5,788 nucleotides of DNA from Planctomycetota bacterium (GTDB lineage Bacteria; Planctomycetota; Planctomycetia; Pirellulales; UBA7805), in assembly GCA_030605285.1 (NCBI GenBank), contig JAUWIQ010000149.1:1-5788 (forward strand), in the 5' to 3' direction. The notes beneath the pieces were generated by a model. It had not been told where the DNA came from. It made no database searches and was given only the letters and a program-made list of their open reading frames with translations. The translations under genes were made by a program, and so were the position numbers. This document shows positions 1 to 5,788 of the stretch, piece after piece; positions within the stretch are counted from its first letter, which is position 1; each line of letters begins with the position of its first letter.

Positions 1-91
1 GGCACTGGCCGCTCTGCTCCTGCTCCCCTATCTGGCCTGGGTCGGTTTTGCCTCGGTGCTGAACTGGACCCTCTGGCAGATGAACTCCTGA
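1..91 (+). CDS. tspO: TspO/MBR family protein, C-terminal fragment
   Basis: Only the end of this gene is in the window: 29 codons read in the frame starting at base 2, ending with TGA at 89-91. The peptide contains the segment PYLAWVGFASVLN followed by WTLWQMN. This matches the fifth and last transmembrane helix of the TspO/MBR (tryptophan-rich sensory protein, peripheral benzodiazepine receptor) family, where the usual wording is close to PYLLWVSFATxLNxxIWxLN and the protein ends a few residues later, as here. Family members are five-helix membrane proteins of about 160 residues that bind porphyrins and related ligands; the exact role in this organism cannot be told. The gene converges on the efflux pump permease with 29 bases between the two stop codons and no obvious terminator. 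The family call is fairly secure; everything about the N-terminal part is unseen. Confidence 0.82.
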   Translation, partial: ALAALLLLPYLAWVGFASVLNWTLWQMNS

Positions 92-120
92 TCCGACGGG
101 TCCGCTCTGAGCCGGCCACC

Positions 121-3100
121 TCAGGCAGTGGGTACGTCGGCAGGCTCTTTGGATTTCTTGCGATTGCTCCACCATTCGCTCGTATGCTGGGCCACAACAA
201 AGAAGGTCGGCACGAAGAGCACGGCGAGAAATGTGGAGGTAATCATCCCGCCAAGTACCGTGGAGCCCAGGGAAATACGGCTCGAAGCCCCTGCTCCCCG
301 GGCAATGACTAGAGGAATCATCCCAAAGATGAACGCAAAGCTGGTCATCAGGATGGGTCGGAACCGTAACCGCGCCGCCTCGGCTGCCGCTTCGGCAATC
401 GAACTACCTGCCTCCCGTTTTTCGCGGGCGAATTCCACGATCAGGATCGCATTTTTGCTGGCCAGCGCAATCACCAGGATGAGTCCAATTTGGGCGTAGA
501 TATCGAGCCCAAAGGGTAGGACCCAGATCGCCGCGGCAGAGCCGAGCAGCGCAATGGGAACGACGAGAATCACCGCAGTGGGACTCGACCAGCTTTCATA
601 CTGCGCGGCCAGCACGAGATAAACCATGATCACAGCCAGTGCAAATACAATCAGCGGTTGGCTTCCCATGTTGGCTTCCTGATACGAGACGCCTGTCCAC
701 TCGTAGCCCATACCAAAAGGCAGATACTTGTTGGCGAGACGTTCCATCGCGGCCATCGCTTCTCCCGAGCTGTATCCTTCGGCCGCCATGCCCATCAGTA
801 ACGCCGCGGGGTAGAGGTTGTAACGGCTGACGACTTGCGGACCATAGGACCGATGGACATCGATCAACGTCCCCAGGGGTACCATGTCGCCCTTGGTATT
901 GCGGATCTCCAGTGTTTTGAGATCGGAAACCTTGTTCCGATACTGATTGTCTGCTTGGATGCGGACCTGATAGGTGTAGTTGAATTTGTTGAAATCGTTT
1001 GCGTAAAAAGCGCCCAAATAGCCCTGCATAGTTTGAAAAACGTCATTCAGAGGCAGATCCAAGGTCGCAACTTTTGCGCGATCCACATTGACGGTCATCT
1101 GGGGTACTCCCGCCTCAAAAGAGGTTTGGAGCATAGAGAGTGCCGGCTCTCCTTTTGCGTCGGCGACAATCTTTTCGACAGCCTCCTCCATCGCGTCTAG
1201 TTCTTCCTGGAGATCCCCACCCGTCTTTGCTACCAGTTCCATACTGAATCCGCCGCTGATGCCGAGTCCTGGAATCGATGGGGGTGGCAACGCGAACACG
1301 TGCGCGGGCTGAAATGTTTTAAACTGCTCCGTTAAATAGTCGAAAATTCCCAGCAACGAGGTTTCAGCAGTTGTCCTTTCAGACCACGCCTTGAGCACAA
1401 CATAAATGGTTGCCGCATTGGAAGAGGTCGTTGCATCGAGCAGCGCATGGCCCCCGATGACGACCGTGTCGGCAACTCCGGGAGTCACGGCGAGAATCTT
1501 CTCAATTTCTGCGGTCACCGTACGGGTCCGTTCCAGCGAGGCGGCGGGTGGCAACTCCACGGAAACGATCAGGTACCCTTGATCCTCGGTGGGGAGAAAT
1601 CCGGTGGGCATCGATTTGAAACACCAGACGGTCAAAACTAAAAGCGCGATGAAACAGGCCATCGTGGGCACAACCCAGCGCACCAGACGTTGAATCAAGG
1701 CAAAATAGACGCGTTCGGTGGCATCGTAGCCACGATTGAAGGTGCGGGCGAAAATCCCCGGTTTTTTCTGAGGACGCAGGTAGACGGCGCATTGCGCGGG
1801 CTTGAGCGTGACCGCATTGATCGTGCTGATCACGGCCGTGGCCGCAATCGTGAGCGCAAACTGGCGATACATCTGCCCCACAATACCGCTCAAGAAAGTC
1901 GAGGGCAGAAAGACGGCCATCAGGACCAGACTGGTGGCAATGATCGGGCCAAAAAGTTCATCCATTGCGTGGATCGTGGCAGTTTTTGGAGTCTCGCCAT
2001 GACTGATATGGTGCGCGGCATTTTCCACAATGATAATTGCATCGTCCACGACGAGACCGATCGCCAGGATGAGGCCAAAGAGTGTGAGCATATTGACGGT
2101 AAAGCCGAACAACGCAAAAAATGCAAAGGCACCAATAATTGTGACCGGTACGGTCGTGGCGGGTACCATCACGGCCCGCCAGTCCTGGAGAAAGACCAGG
2201 ATCACAATCAGCACCAAAATGCCTGCTTCCAGCAAGGTCCGGTAGACCTCGTCGATCGATTCCTGGACAAAGATCGTGGTATTAAAAGGAATGTCGTATT
2301 GCAGGCCACTGGGAAACGACTTGGCAAGTTCGACCATTTTTTCTTCAATCGCGTTGGCAAGATCCAACGCGTTGGCTCCCGGCAACTGGTAGATCGCGAC
2401 GCCAGCGCAAGGCTGACTGTTTTTCCGGCAATAGATGCTGTAATCTTTGCTGCCGAGCGTGACGCGGCCCACATCTCGCAGGTAGGTCAAACTCCCATCG
2501 CTGCCCGTTTTGAGGATGATGTTCTCAAACTGGGAGACCTCCGTGAGTCGGCCCCGAACGTTGAGCGTGAGTTGGAAATCGGTGTTTTGGCTTGCCGGGG
2601 GCGCGCCGAGCTGACCGGCGGCGACCTGCACATTCTGTCCCTGAACGGCGTTGAGAACATCCTGCACGCTCAAATTGCGGGATTTCAAGCGCCCGGGGTC
2701 CAGCCAGATACGCATCGAATAATCACCACTGCCGAAAACGGTAATGCTGCCCACACCGGGAATGCGGGATAATTCCTCCTTGATGCGAACCGTGGCATAG
2801 TTGCTCAGCGCAAGGGCGTCCACCGTCCCATCCGGGGATGTCAGGGCCACGATGAGTACGATATCGGTCGACTGCTTCTGGGTGACGACCCCCTGCTGTT
2901 TGACCTCTTGTGGCAATTGAGGTTCGGCGATCGCCACGCGGTTTTCTACAAGAATCTGCGCGGTATCCAGATCGGTGCCGATATCAAAGGTCACGGTCAG
3001 CGTATACGAGCCATTGCTTGCGCAGGTACTCGACATGTAGAGCATGCCTTCGACGCCGTTAACCTGCTGTTCGATCGGCTGGGCGACTGTTTCGGCAAGG

Positions 3101-3270
3101 ACCTTTGCATTGGCCCCGGGATAGGTGGCGATCACCTGGACGGTGGGTGGCGTAATCTGCGGATATTGTTCGACCGGCAGCCGCGTCAGGGTGACGACAC
3201 CTAAAATGACCGTCACGATCGCGATAACATTCGCGAAGATAGGACGCTCAATGAAGAATCGTGAAAGCAT
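121..3270 (-). CDS. HAE1/AcrB-family RND multidrug efflux permease
   Basis: This is an inner-membrane proton/drug antiporter of the hydrophobe/amphiphile efflux 1 family, the pump subunit of a tripartite efflux system. The ATG at 3268-3270 gives 1049 residues, the usual AcrB length, and the family-typical start [15 protein letters not shown]. An in-frame TTG 13 codons earlier is possible but adds an unconserved tail. Twelve membrane helices are visible: TM1 near 11-29, TM2-TM6 near 343-492, TM7 near 533-552, TM8-TM12 near 871-1027. Two large periplasmic porter/docking loops (about 30-340 and 555-870) lie between them. The proton-relay residues are intact: an Asp pair at about 409-410 in [13 protein letters not shown], Lys at about 939 in [11 protein letters not shown], and Arg/Thr in RFRPILMTS near 969-976. 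The docking segment PGANALD and the FLPTEDQG stretch are present. After TM6 it reads TLKPAQCA, a variant I associate with Planctomycetota homologues. The binding-pocket loop lacks the AcrB Phe cluster. The Shine-Dalgarno is weak (a GAG about 8 bases upstream). It is probably co-transcribed with the adaptor 60 bases upstream. The substrate is unknown. Confidence 0.96.
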   Translation of the reverse strand: MLSRFFIERPIFANVIAIVTVILGVVTLTRLPVEQYPQITPPTVQVIATYPGANAKVLAETVAQPIEQQVNGVEGMLYMSSTCASNGSYTLTVTFDIGTDLDTAQILVENRVAIAEPQLPQEVKQQGVVTQKQSTDIVLIVALTSPDGTVDALALSNYATVRIKEELSRIPGVGSITVFGSGDYSMRIWLDPGRLKSRNLSVQDVLNAVQGQNVQVAAGQLGAPPASQNTDFQLTLNVRGRLTEVSQFENIILKTGSDGSLTYLRDVGRVTLGSKDYSIYCRKNSQPCAGVAIYQLPGANALDLANAIEEKMVELAKSFPSGLQYDIPFNTTIFVQESIDEVYRTLLEAGILVLIVILVFLQDWRAVMVPATTVPVTIIGAFAFFALFGFTVNMLTLFGLILAIGLVVDDAIIIVENAAHHISHGETPKTATIHAMDELFGPIIATSLVLMAVFLPSTFLSGIVGQMYRQFALTIAATAVISTINAVTLKPAQCAVYLRPQKKPGIFARTFNRGYDATERVYFALIQRLVRWVVPTMACFIALLVLTVWCFKSMPTGFLPTEDQGYLIVSVELPPAASLERTRTVTAEIEKILAVTPGVADTVVIGGHALLDATTSSNAATIYVVLKAWSERTTAETSLLGIFDYLTEQFKTFQPAHVFALPPPSIPGLGISGGFSMELVAKTGGDLQEELDAMEEAVEKIVADAKGEPALSMLQTSFEAGVPQMTVNVDRAKVATLDLPLNDVFQTMQGYLGAFYANDFNKFNYTYQVRIQADNQYRNKVSDLKTLEIRNTKGDMVPLGTLIDVHRSYGPQVVSRYNLYPAALLMGMAAEGYSSGEAMAAMERLANKYLPFGMGYEWTGVSYQEANMGSQPLIVFALAVIMVYLVLAAQYESWSSPTAVILVVPIALLGSAAAIWVLPFGLDIYAQIGLILVIALASKNAILIVEFAREKREAGSSIAEAAAEAARLRFRPILMTSFAFIFGMIPLVIARGAGASSRISLGSTVLGGMITSTFLAVLFVPTFFVVAQHTSEWWSNRKKSKEPADVPTA

Positions 3271-3304
3271 AAGAATCTCGGGCTGACTTTGTGCAGTGCG
3301 TAGA

Positions 3305-3325
3305 TGCAAAGGCTACGCGTTTGCA
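3305..3325. repeat. Small inverted repeat in the adaptor-permease gap
   Basis: The 60-base gap between the adaptor stop (3331) and the permease ATG (3270) contains TGCAAA (3305-3310) and TTTGCA (3320-3325) as 6-base arms around a 9-base spacer. An alternative, overlapping pairing is GCGTAG (3298-3303) with CTACGC (3313-3318). Neither is followed by a T run on the minus strand, so this does not look like an intrinsic terminator. It could be a weak intercistronic mRNA structure or simply chance. Nothing else is visible in the gap, and there is no convincing promoter. Confidence 0.3.
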
Positions 3326-3330
3326 ATGCG

Positions 3331-4584
3331 TCAACTGCCTTTCTCCGCGGCAGGTTCAGGAGAACCACTTTTTTCGTCGACCGTTTTCATTGCGGGCTCC
3401 GCGGAGCTATCCTGCTTCGGGTAGTGCAGCTCGACCTTGCCCCCGGGTCTGGCATTGTGCTGGCCCTCGACGACGACCCAGTCCTTGGTGGAGAGGCCTT
3501 TGGTAATCACTTGCATACCCTCGTGCTCGGGACCCAAATCGACATAGCTGTACCGAGCGGTCTGCTGTTCATCAATGACAACGACATAGGCCCCCACGAT
3601 ATCCTGTCCTACCGCCTTGGCGGGGACCAGCAGTTTGGAACCTTTGGAACTGGGGACTCGAATCTTCACGAATTGTCCCGGGATCAAGACCCGGCGACCC
3701 AATTTCGGCTTGGGGTTGGGAAATACCCCCCGCACCTGGAGGGTCCCCGTATCGGTGCTGTATTGGTTGTTCGCGAAATCGACAACTCCCTTGTGGGGAT
3801 ATTTGCCGTGGTCCACTGCGAGTCCCAGTTCTACCGGGATTTTTTTTGAATTGACCGGGGGTCGGTCTCCTTCGCGGATTGATTTTTCGACCTGCTCGAT
3901 GGTCTGCTCATCCACATCGAAGTAGGCATACATCGGATCGACGGAAACAATGGTGGTCAGCAAGGTCGCCTGCGCCGTACCTCCCGTGACTAAATTGCCT
4001 ACCGAGACATAATTGCGACTGATTTCTCCATCCATGGGCGCCTTGATCGTGCAATAGTCCAGATTCAATTGGGCCTCCTCCAACTGAGCTTGTGCTTGCA
4101 TGACATTGGCATCCTGGACCCCGACATTGGCGACCGATTTATCCACGGAGACCTGGGCGATCGCTCCGGGGTCTTTTTGCCGCAGCCCGATGTCGCGTTG
4201 GTATTGGATGTGTGCGAGTTTTTGTTGGGCCTTTCCCTGGTCGAGTGTGGCAGCCTGACGGTCGACCTGGGCCTGGAAGGGCCGCTGGTCAATCACGAAC
4301 AGGACATCATTTTTCTTTATTTCTGTTCCGCTGGTGAAATGAATCGTATCGAGATATCCCGAGACCCGGCTACGAATATCGACGGAATCGATCGCCTGGA
4401 CTTGCCCGGTGAAATACTCGTAAAGGGTAATATCTTGCATTTCCGGGTGGACGACCGTGACGGGCGGGTTCGCATCGGTCGGCTTTGCCTGTCGGCTGCA
4501 GCCTGCGGAGAGGACGAGAGCAGCCAGGAGCAGAGAGGCACTCCAATGCCCTGATCCGGGGGACCTGGAATTTCGCATACGCAT
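3331..4584 (-). CDS. RND efflux periplasmic adaptor (membrane fusion protein), lipoprotein
   Basis: This is the AcrA/MexA-type adaptor that links an RND permease to an outer-membrane channel. Of its 417 residues, 1-28 form a lipoprotein signal: basic start, hydrophobic stretch SLLLAALVLSAG, then Cys29, the likely lipidated residue. The -3 position is Ser, slightly off the classical L-x-x-C pattern but allowed. Next come the first half of the lipoyl-like domain (about 66-99, DIRSRVSGYLDTIHFTSG), an alpha-helical hairpin rich in Gln and Ala (about 100-175), and the second lipoyl half (about 176-200, YCTIKAPMDGEIS). A beta-barrel (about 210-310, containing VDPMYAYFDVDE and IPGQFVKIRVP) and a membrane-proximal domain (about 311-388) follow. 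The last 29 residues are a charged, Pro/Glu/Ser-rich, probably disordered tail. The ATG at 4582-4584 is preferred; a second Met is two codons on. Reading upstream in frame meets a TAG with no other usual start. No good Shine-Dalgarno precedes it. It heads a probable two-gene operon with the permease. No outer-membrane channel gene is adjacent. Confidence 0.95.
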   Translation of the reverse strand: MRMRNSRSPGSGHWSASLLLAALVLSAGCSRQAKPTDANPPVTVVHPEMQDITLYEYFTGQVQAIDSVDIRSRVSGYLDTIHFTSGTEIKKNDVLFVIDQRPFQAQVDRQAATLDQGKAQQKLAHIQYQRDIGLRQKDPGAIAQVSVDKSVANVGVQDANVMQAQAQLEEAQLNLDYCTIKAPMDGEISRNYVSVGNLVTGGTAQATLLTTIVSVDPMYAYFDVDEQTIEQVEKSIREGDRPPVNSKKIPVELGLAVDHGKYPHKGVVDFANNQYSTDTGTLQVRGVFPNPKPKLGRRVLIPGQFVKIRVPSSKGSKLLVPAKAVGQDIVGAYVVVIDEQQTARYSYVDLGPEHEGMQVITKGLSTKDWVVVEGQHNARPGGKVELHYPKQDSSAEPAMKTVDEKSGSPEPAAEKGS

Positions 4585-4715
4585 GGTTGTTTTATCAACT
4601 TGAGCTACAGTGAAATGGAAGCTACTGGCCTATGCCTATGAGACCCTTTGCAAATACCGAAACGCAGGGCCAGGAAAAATAATCGGACCTGAACCGGGTG
4701 CCCGGAATTTCACGG

Positions 4716-4726
4716 GAGATGATCTC
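4716..4726. repeat. Short palindrome at the predicted transcription start
   Basis: The sequence GAGATGATCTC has perfect 5-base arms (GAGAT/ATCTC) around a single central base. It begins two bases downstream of the candidate -10 hexamer, so it would cover the +1 position of pump transcription. Repressor operators often sit there, but an 11-base palindrome can also arise by chance. Confidence 0.3.
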
Positions 4727-4727
4727 A

Positions 4728-4755
4728 AGTATAGTTCAAACATCAGACTGGTGAA
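4728..4755 (-). promoter_or_regulatory. Candidate sigma70-like promoter of the efflux operon
   Basis: Reading the minus strand, TTCACC (4750-4755; four of six matches to TTGACA) is followed after 16 bases by TATACT (4728-4733; five of six matches to TATAAT). Transcription would start near 4720, about 135 bases before the adaptor ATG. It is the best -10 box I found in the 237-base gap. The -35 box lies inside an inverted repeat, which suggests control by a DNA-binding regulator. The promoter rests on consensus matching only. Planctomycete promoters are not always close to the E. coli consensus. Confidence 0.4.
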
Positions 4756-4776
4756 TCCCTGCGGTACGGTCACCAG
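4748..4776. repeat. Inverted repeat overlapping the -35 box
   Basis: CTGGTGA (4748-4754) and TCACCAG (4770-4776) are perfect 7-base arms around 15 bases. The left arm covers most of the candidate -35 hexamer. The layout would suit a dimeric repressor or activator site or an RNA hairpin; on position alone I slightly favour a DNA operator, because the repeat lies upstream of the predicted start point. Confidence 0.4.
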
Positions 4777-4798
4777 GAATCGGTCTCTTACAGGGATT
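4754..4798. repeat. Second, interlocking inverted repeat
   Basis: AATCCCTG (4754-4761) and CAGGGATT (4791-4798) are perfect 8-base arms separated by 29 bases. They interlock with the 4748-4776 repeat: one arm of each lies in the loop of the other, so in RNA the two would be alternatives or a pseudoknot. On the minus strand it falls just after the stop of the small exported protein and could serve as its 3' structure, though no T run follows there. On the plus strand four Ts follow, but no gene feeds into it. Confidence 0.35.
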
Positions 4799-4821
4799 TT
4801 GAGCCGTCCTTTGCAAGCGCA

Positions 4822-5187
4822 TTATTCTTTCGGTCGATTTCCCTCAAGCGACCCACCCCATTGGATGGCCCGCCCGGAGAGTCGTCCCTGCTCATCAACA
4901 TTCAGGTAGTTCCAGTCGTTGTCCTTCTCGCCCCAGTCGAAGAAGTAGCCGCTTGATTTTTTCCACTTGCCATGCTCCTCGTGGTCGGCGCCCTGCCAGT
5001 GACAGGTCCCATCGGCGAAGACTTGCATCGTGCCGCGATACCATGCCCACTTGCCGAGGATCGGCGGGGCGGGGTCCGCCTGCGGCGCGGGGTCAGCCTG
5101 CGGCGCGGCGCCCGCCAGGGCAACGAGCCCAATGGCACCCACGATCAGGAGGCCGACCGCGACGAAACGTTTCGTATCTTTTTGCAT
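4822..5187 (-). CDS. Small exported Trp-rich protein of unknown function
   Basis: I do not recognise this 121-aa protein as a named family. Residues 1-7 (MQKDTKR) are basic, 8-26 are hydrophobic, and ALAGA-AP offers a signal peptidase I site after residue 27, so it is probably exported to the periplasm or beyond. A short linker rich in Ala, Pro and Asp (28-42) contains APQADP twice. The remaining 80 or so residues look like a single beta-meander domain with seven Trp (47, 49, 64, 75, 85, 92, 110) and two DG/QG turns: GKWAWYRG, then FADGTCHWQG, GKWKKSSGYFFDWG, and DEQGRLSGRAIQWGG. This resembles small planctomycete secreted domains of the GxWxW...DGT...G...GxW...LSG type. A single Cys (62) argues against a disulfide within the protein. 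The start is firm because AAAGGAG lies six bases upstream. It is co-oriented with the pump genes but 237 bases away, so probably a separate unit. A real gene, in my view, but its role is unknown. Confidence 0.8.
   Translation of the reverse strand: MQKDTKRFVAVGLLIVGAIGLVALAGAAPQADPAPQADPAPPILGKWAWYRGTMQVFADGTCHWQGADHEEHGKWKKSSGYFFDWGEKDNDWNYLNVDEQGRLSGRAIQWGGSLEGNRPKE
5070..5105. repeat. 18-bp tandem repeat, two copies, inside the small exported gene
   Basis: Bases 5070-5087 (CGGGGTCCGCCTGCGGCG) and 5088-5105 are identical except for one base (C/A at the eighth position). Being 18 bp, the unit keeps the reading frame and encodes six residues, giving the repeated APQADP linker just after the signal peptide. 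It looks like a slippage duplication in a GC-rich tract, so copy number may vary between strains. Confidence 0.85.
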
Positions 5188-5193
5188 CTCAAG

Positions 5194-5200
5194 CTCCTTT
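5194..5200 (-). promoter_or_regulatory. Strong Shine-Dalgarno of the small exported gene
   Basis: On the minus strand AAAGGAG (extended AGGAAAGGAG through 5203) ends six bases before the ATG at 5185-5187. This decides the start codon. It contrasts with the weak sites in front of both pump genes. Confidence 0.8.
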
Positions 5201-5217
5201 CCTTTGTTGGTAGGAGC

Positions 5218-5245
5218 AGCCTAGCCAAAATGCGCAAGGTTGCAA
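5218..5245 (-). promoter_or_regulatory. Weak promoter candidate for the small exported gene
   Basis: In the 83-base gap after the phosphodiesterase gene, minus-strand TTGCAA (5240-5245) and TAGGCT (5218-5223) are 16 bases apart. They match the consensus at only four and three of six positions. The gene needs its own promoter if the hairpin at 5247-5267 terminates transcription; this is the best candidate I see, but it is poor. Confidence 0.2.
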
Positions 5246-5246
5246 A

Positions 5247-5267
5247 GCGGGGCAAAGACAGCCCCGC
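5247..5267 (-). terminator. Probable intrinsic terminator of the phosphodiesterase gene
   Basis: GCGGGGC (5247-5253) and GCCCCGC (5261-5267) form a perfect, very GC-rich 7-bp stem with a 7-base loop. It begins three bases after the stop codon of the minus-strand phosphodiesterase gene. On that strand the stem is followed by TTTGCAACCTT, a short and interrupted T run, so termination may be partial. Position and stem strength favour a terminator; the poor T tract is the weakness. Confidence 0.5.
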
Positions 5268-5270
5268 AAC

Positions 5271-5788
5271 TCAGCCCACCTCGGGACTCGGTGGTTGGCC
5301 TCTTAGTTGGTCGCGGAGCCAGCCGGGCCGATTGGTGGAGATCCCCTGTACGCCCGCCGTTATGAGTTGCCTCGCCCGCGCCGGGTCGTCCACGGTCCAG
5401 CTGAAACAAGAGAGGCCTGTGGCGGTGAGTGCGGCCGTTGTCGTTGCATCAAGGAGGCCTCTGGCGTCCAGGTCCAGCCCGTCAAGTCGATCGCAGCGGG
5501 CGATCTCAATGAGATCCTCAATGACCGCGGCTGGCCCGCTGCGGGCTCCTGCGGGCTCGCAGCGGCAGACCAATAGTGCCGTGACCTCCGCGAGCCGTTG
5601 TTTCATTTTTGCCACCACCTGCCGATCGGAGGAGATGACGACAAATCGATCGACAGGTTTCTCTGCTCGGCCAAGGAGATCGGCCAGCGTGGTGACGATT
5701 TCAACGCCACATTTGACCTCGATAAACAGGCGGCCTCCGGTCGGCATCGTGCGGATCACATCCGTCAGGGTAGGGATTGGTTCCCTAC
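5271..5788 (-). CDS. Glycerophosphodiester phosphodiesterase-family protein, C-terminal part
   Basis: The reading frame runs from the window edge to TGA at 5271-5273, showing 171 residues; the start lies beyond 5788. An internal GTG at 5757-5759 is not the likely start, because the frame continues upstream with family-like sequence (REPIPTLTDVI before RTMPTGGRLFIEVK). The GDPD family are TIM-barrel enzymes that hydrolyse glycerophosphodiesters to an alcohol and glycerol-3-phosphate. Visible hallmarks are the metal-binding Glu of the FIEVK strand, the VVISSD strand, the DGLDLDA segment, and the closing SWTVDDPARARQLITAGVQG followed by ISTNRPGWLRDQL, matching the usual W-T-V-N/D...G-x-D-G-I-x-T-x-x-P ending. 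The N-terminal HRG and the E-x-D pair needed for catalysis are outside the window, so activity cannot be judged. A GC-rich hairpin follows three bases after the stop. Nothing ties it functionally to the efflux genes. Confidence 0.88.
   Translation of the reverse strand, partial: REPIPTLTDVIRTMPTGGRLFIEVKCGVEIVTTLADLLGRAEKPVDRFVVISSDRQVVAKMKQRLAEVTALLVCRCEPAGARSGPAAVIEDLIEIARCDRLDGLDLDARGLLDATTTAALTATGLSCFSWTVDDPARARQLITAGVQGISTNRPGWLRDQLRGQPPSPEVG

Larger units (their letters stand above)
4585..4821 (-). other. 237-base non-coding region upstream of the pump operon
   Basis: This stretch separates the stop of the small exported protein from the adaptor start. I see no supportable gene on either strand. 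It holds a candidate promoter for the pump (4728-4755), two overlapping inverted repeats (4748-4776 and 4754-4798), a short palindrome at the expected transcription start (4716-4726), and the arms CCGGG/CCCGG at 4694-4705 only two bases apart. If the promoter is right, the adaptor mRNA has a leader of roughly 135 bases, with no strong ribosome-binding site at its end. No T-rich terminator for the upstream small gene is evident on the minus strand. Confidence 0.6.

Noticed and set aside
92..124. Possible bidirectional terminator between the convergent TspO-family and permease genes
   Set aside because: Only a 5-bp pairing (CTGAG/CTCAG, 107-111 with 120-124) overlapping the permease stop is visible, with no T run on either side.
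2041..2046. Possible loss of the proton-relay residues in the permease, which would make it inactive
   Set aside because: The two Asp codons are present here, and the TM10 Lys (454-456) and the TM11 Arg/Thr are also intact.
1690..2772. A 360-codon open frame on the plus strand, opposite the middle of the permease gene
   Set aside because: It lies entirely antisense to a highly conserved RND coding region, and its translation is rich in charged residues with no recognisable domain. Its length is explained by the codon use of the true gene on the other strand.
3304..3849. A 181-codon plus-strand open frame over the 3' part of the adaptor gene
   Set aside because: It is antisense to well-conserved adaptor sequence, with no ribosome-binding site or protein family resemblance.
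4636..4713. A possible 25-residue leader peptide (GTG start, TAG stop) on the minus strand in the pump leader
   Set aside because: There is no ribosome-binding site, a GTG start, no run of regulatory codons and no link to the hairpins, so chance is the simplest explanation.
4610..4909. A 99-codon plus-strand open frame crossing the gap into the small exported gene
   Set aside because: It has no Shine-Dalgarno and no recognisable features, and it overlaps a better supported gene on the other strand.
3304..5247. Recurrence of TGCAAAG in the non-coding gaps (near 3305, 4645, 4808 and 5241, in both orientations)
   Set aside because: The same word also occurs inside the permease gene (near 2122 and 3103), and the copies have no consistent spacing or orientation, so a dedicated binding motif is not supported.

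Overview
The window looks like ordinary chromosomal DNA of a Gram-negative-type bacterium, most likely a member of the Planctomycetota. This is an inference from protein wording. The RND pump carries a TLKPAQCA segment after TM6 where the Proteobacterial AcrB family reads TPALCA, and it has a Phe-poor pocket loop. The small secreted Trp-rich protein and the C-terminal style of the phosphodiesterase point the same way. No RNA gene, mobile element, CRISPR array or phage gene is visible.

Layout, left to right. Positions 1-91 (+) hold the last 29 codons and stop of a TspO/MBR-family membrane protein. It converges, across a 29-base gap, on a minus-strand block. Positions 121-3270 (-) encode a full-length (1049 aa) HAE1/AcrB-type RND efflux permease. 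Positions 3331-4584 (-) encode its periplasmic adaptor, a predicted lipoprotein of 417 aa. The gap between the two is 60 bases, so they are probably one transcript, adaptor first. Positions 4585-4821 are a 237-base non-coding stretch with a plausible sigma70-like promoter and several inverted repeats overlapping the promoter and the predicted start point. Positions 4822-5187 (-) encode a 121-aa exported protein of unknown function with a strong Shine-Dalgarno and an Ala-Pro-rich linker made by an 18-bp tandem duplication. A GC-rich hairpin at 5247-5267 probably ends the gene before it. Positions 5271-5788 (-) hold the C-terminal 171 residues of a glycerophosphodiester phosphodiesterase-family protein whose start lies beyond the window.

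How they work together: the adaptor and permease should form the inner-membrane and periplasmic parts of a proton-driven tripartite efflux pump. No outer-membrane channel (TolC/OprM type) and no regulator gene lie next to them here, so the channel must be encoded elsewhere or beyond the window. The small secreted protein and the phosphodiesterase have no evident functional link to the pump. I did not find a convincing new system. The items most worth a second look are the inverted-repeat-rich pump promoter, the altered drug-binding pocket, and the uncharacterised small exported protein.
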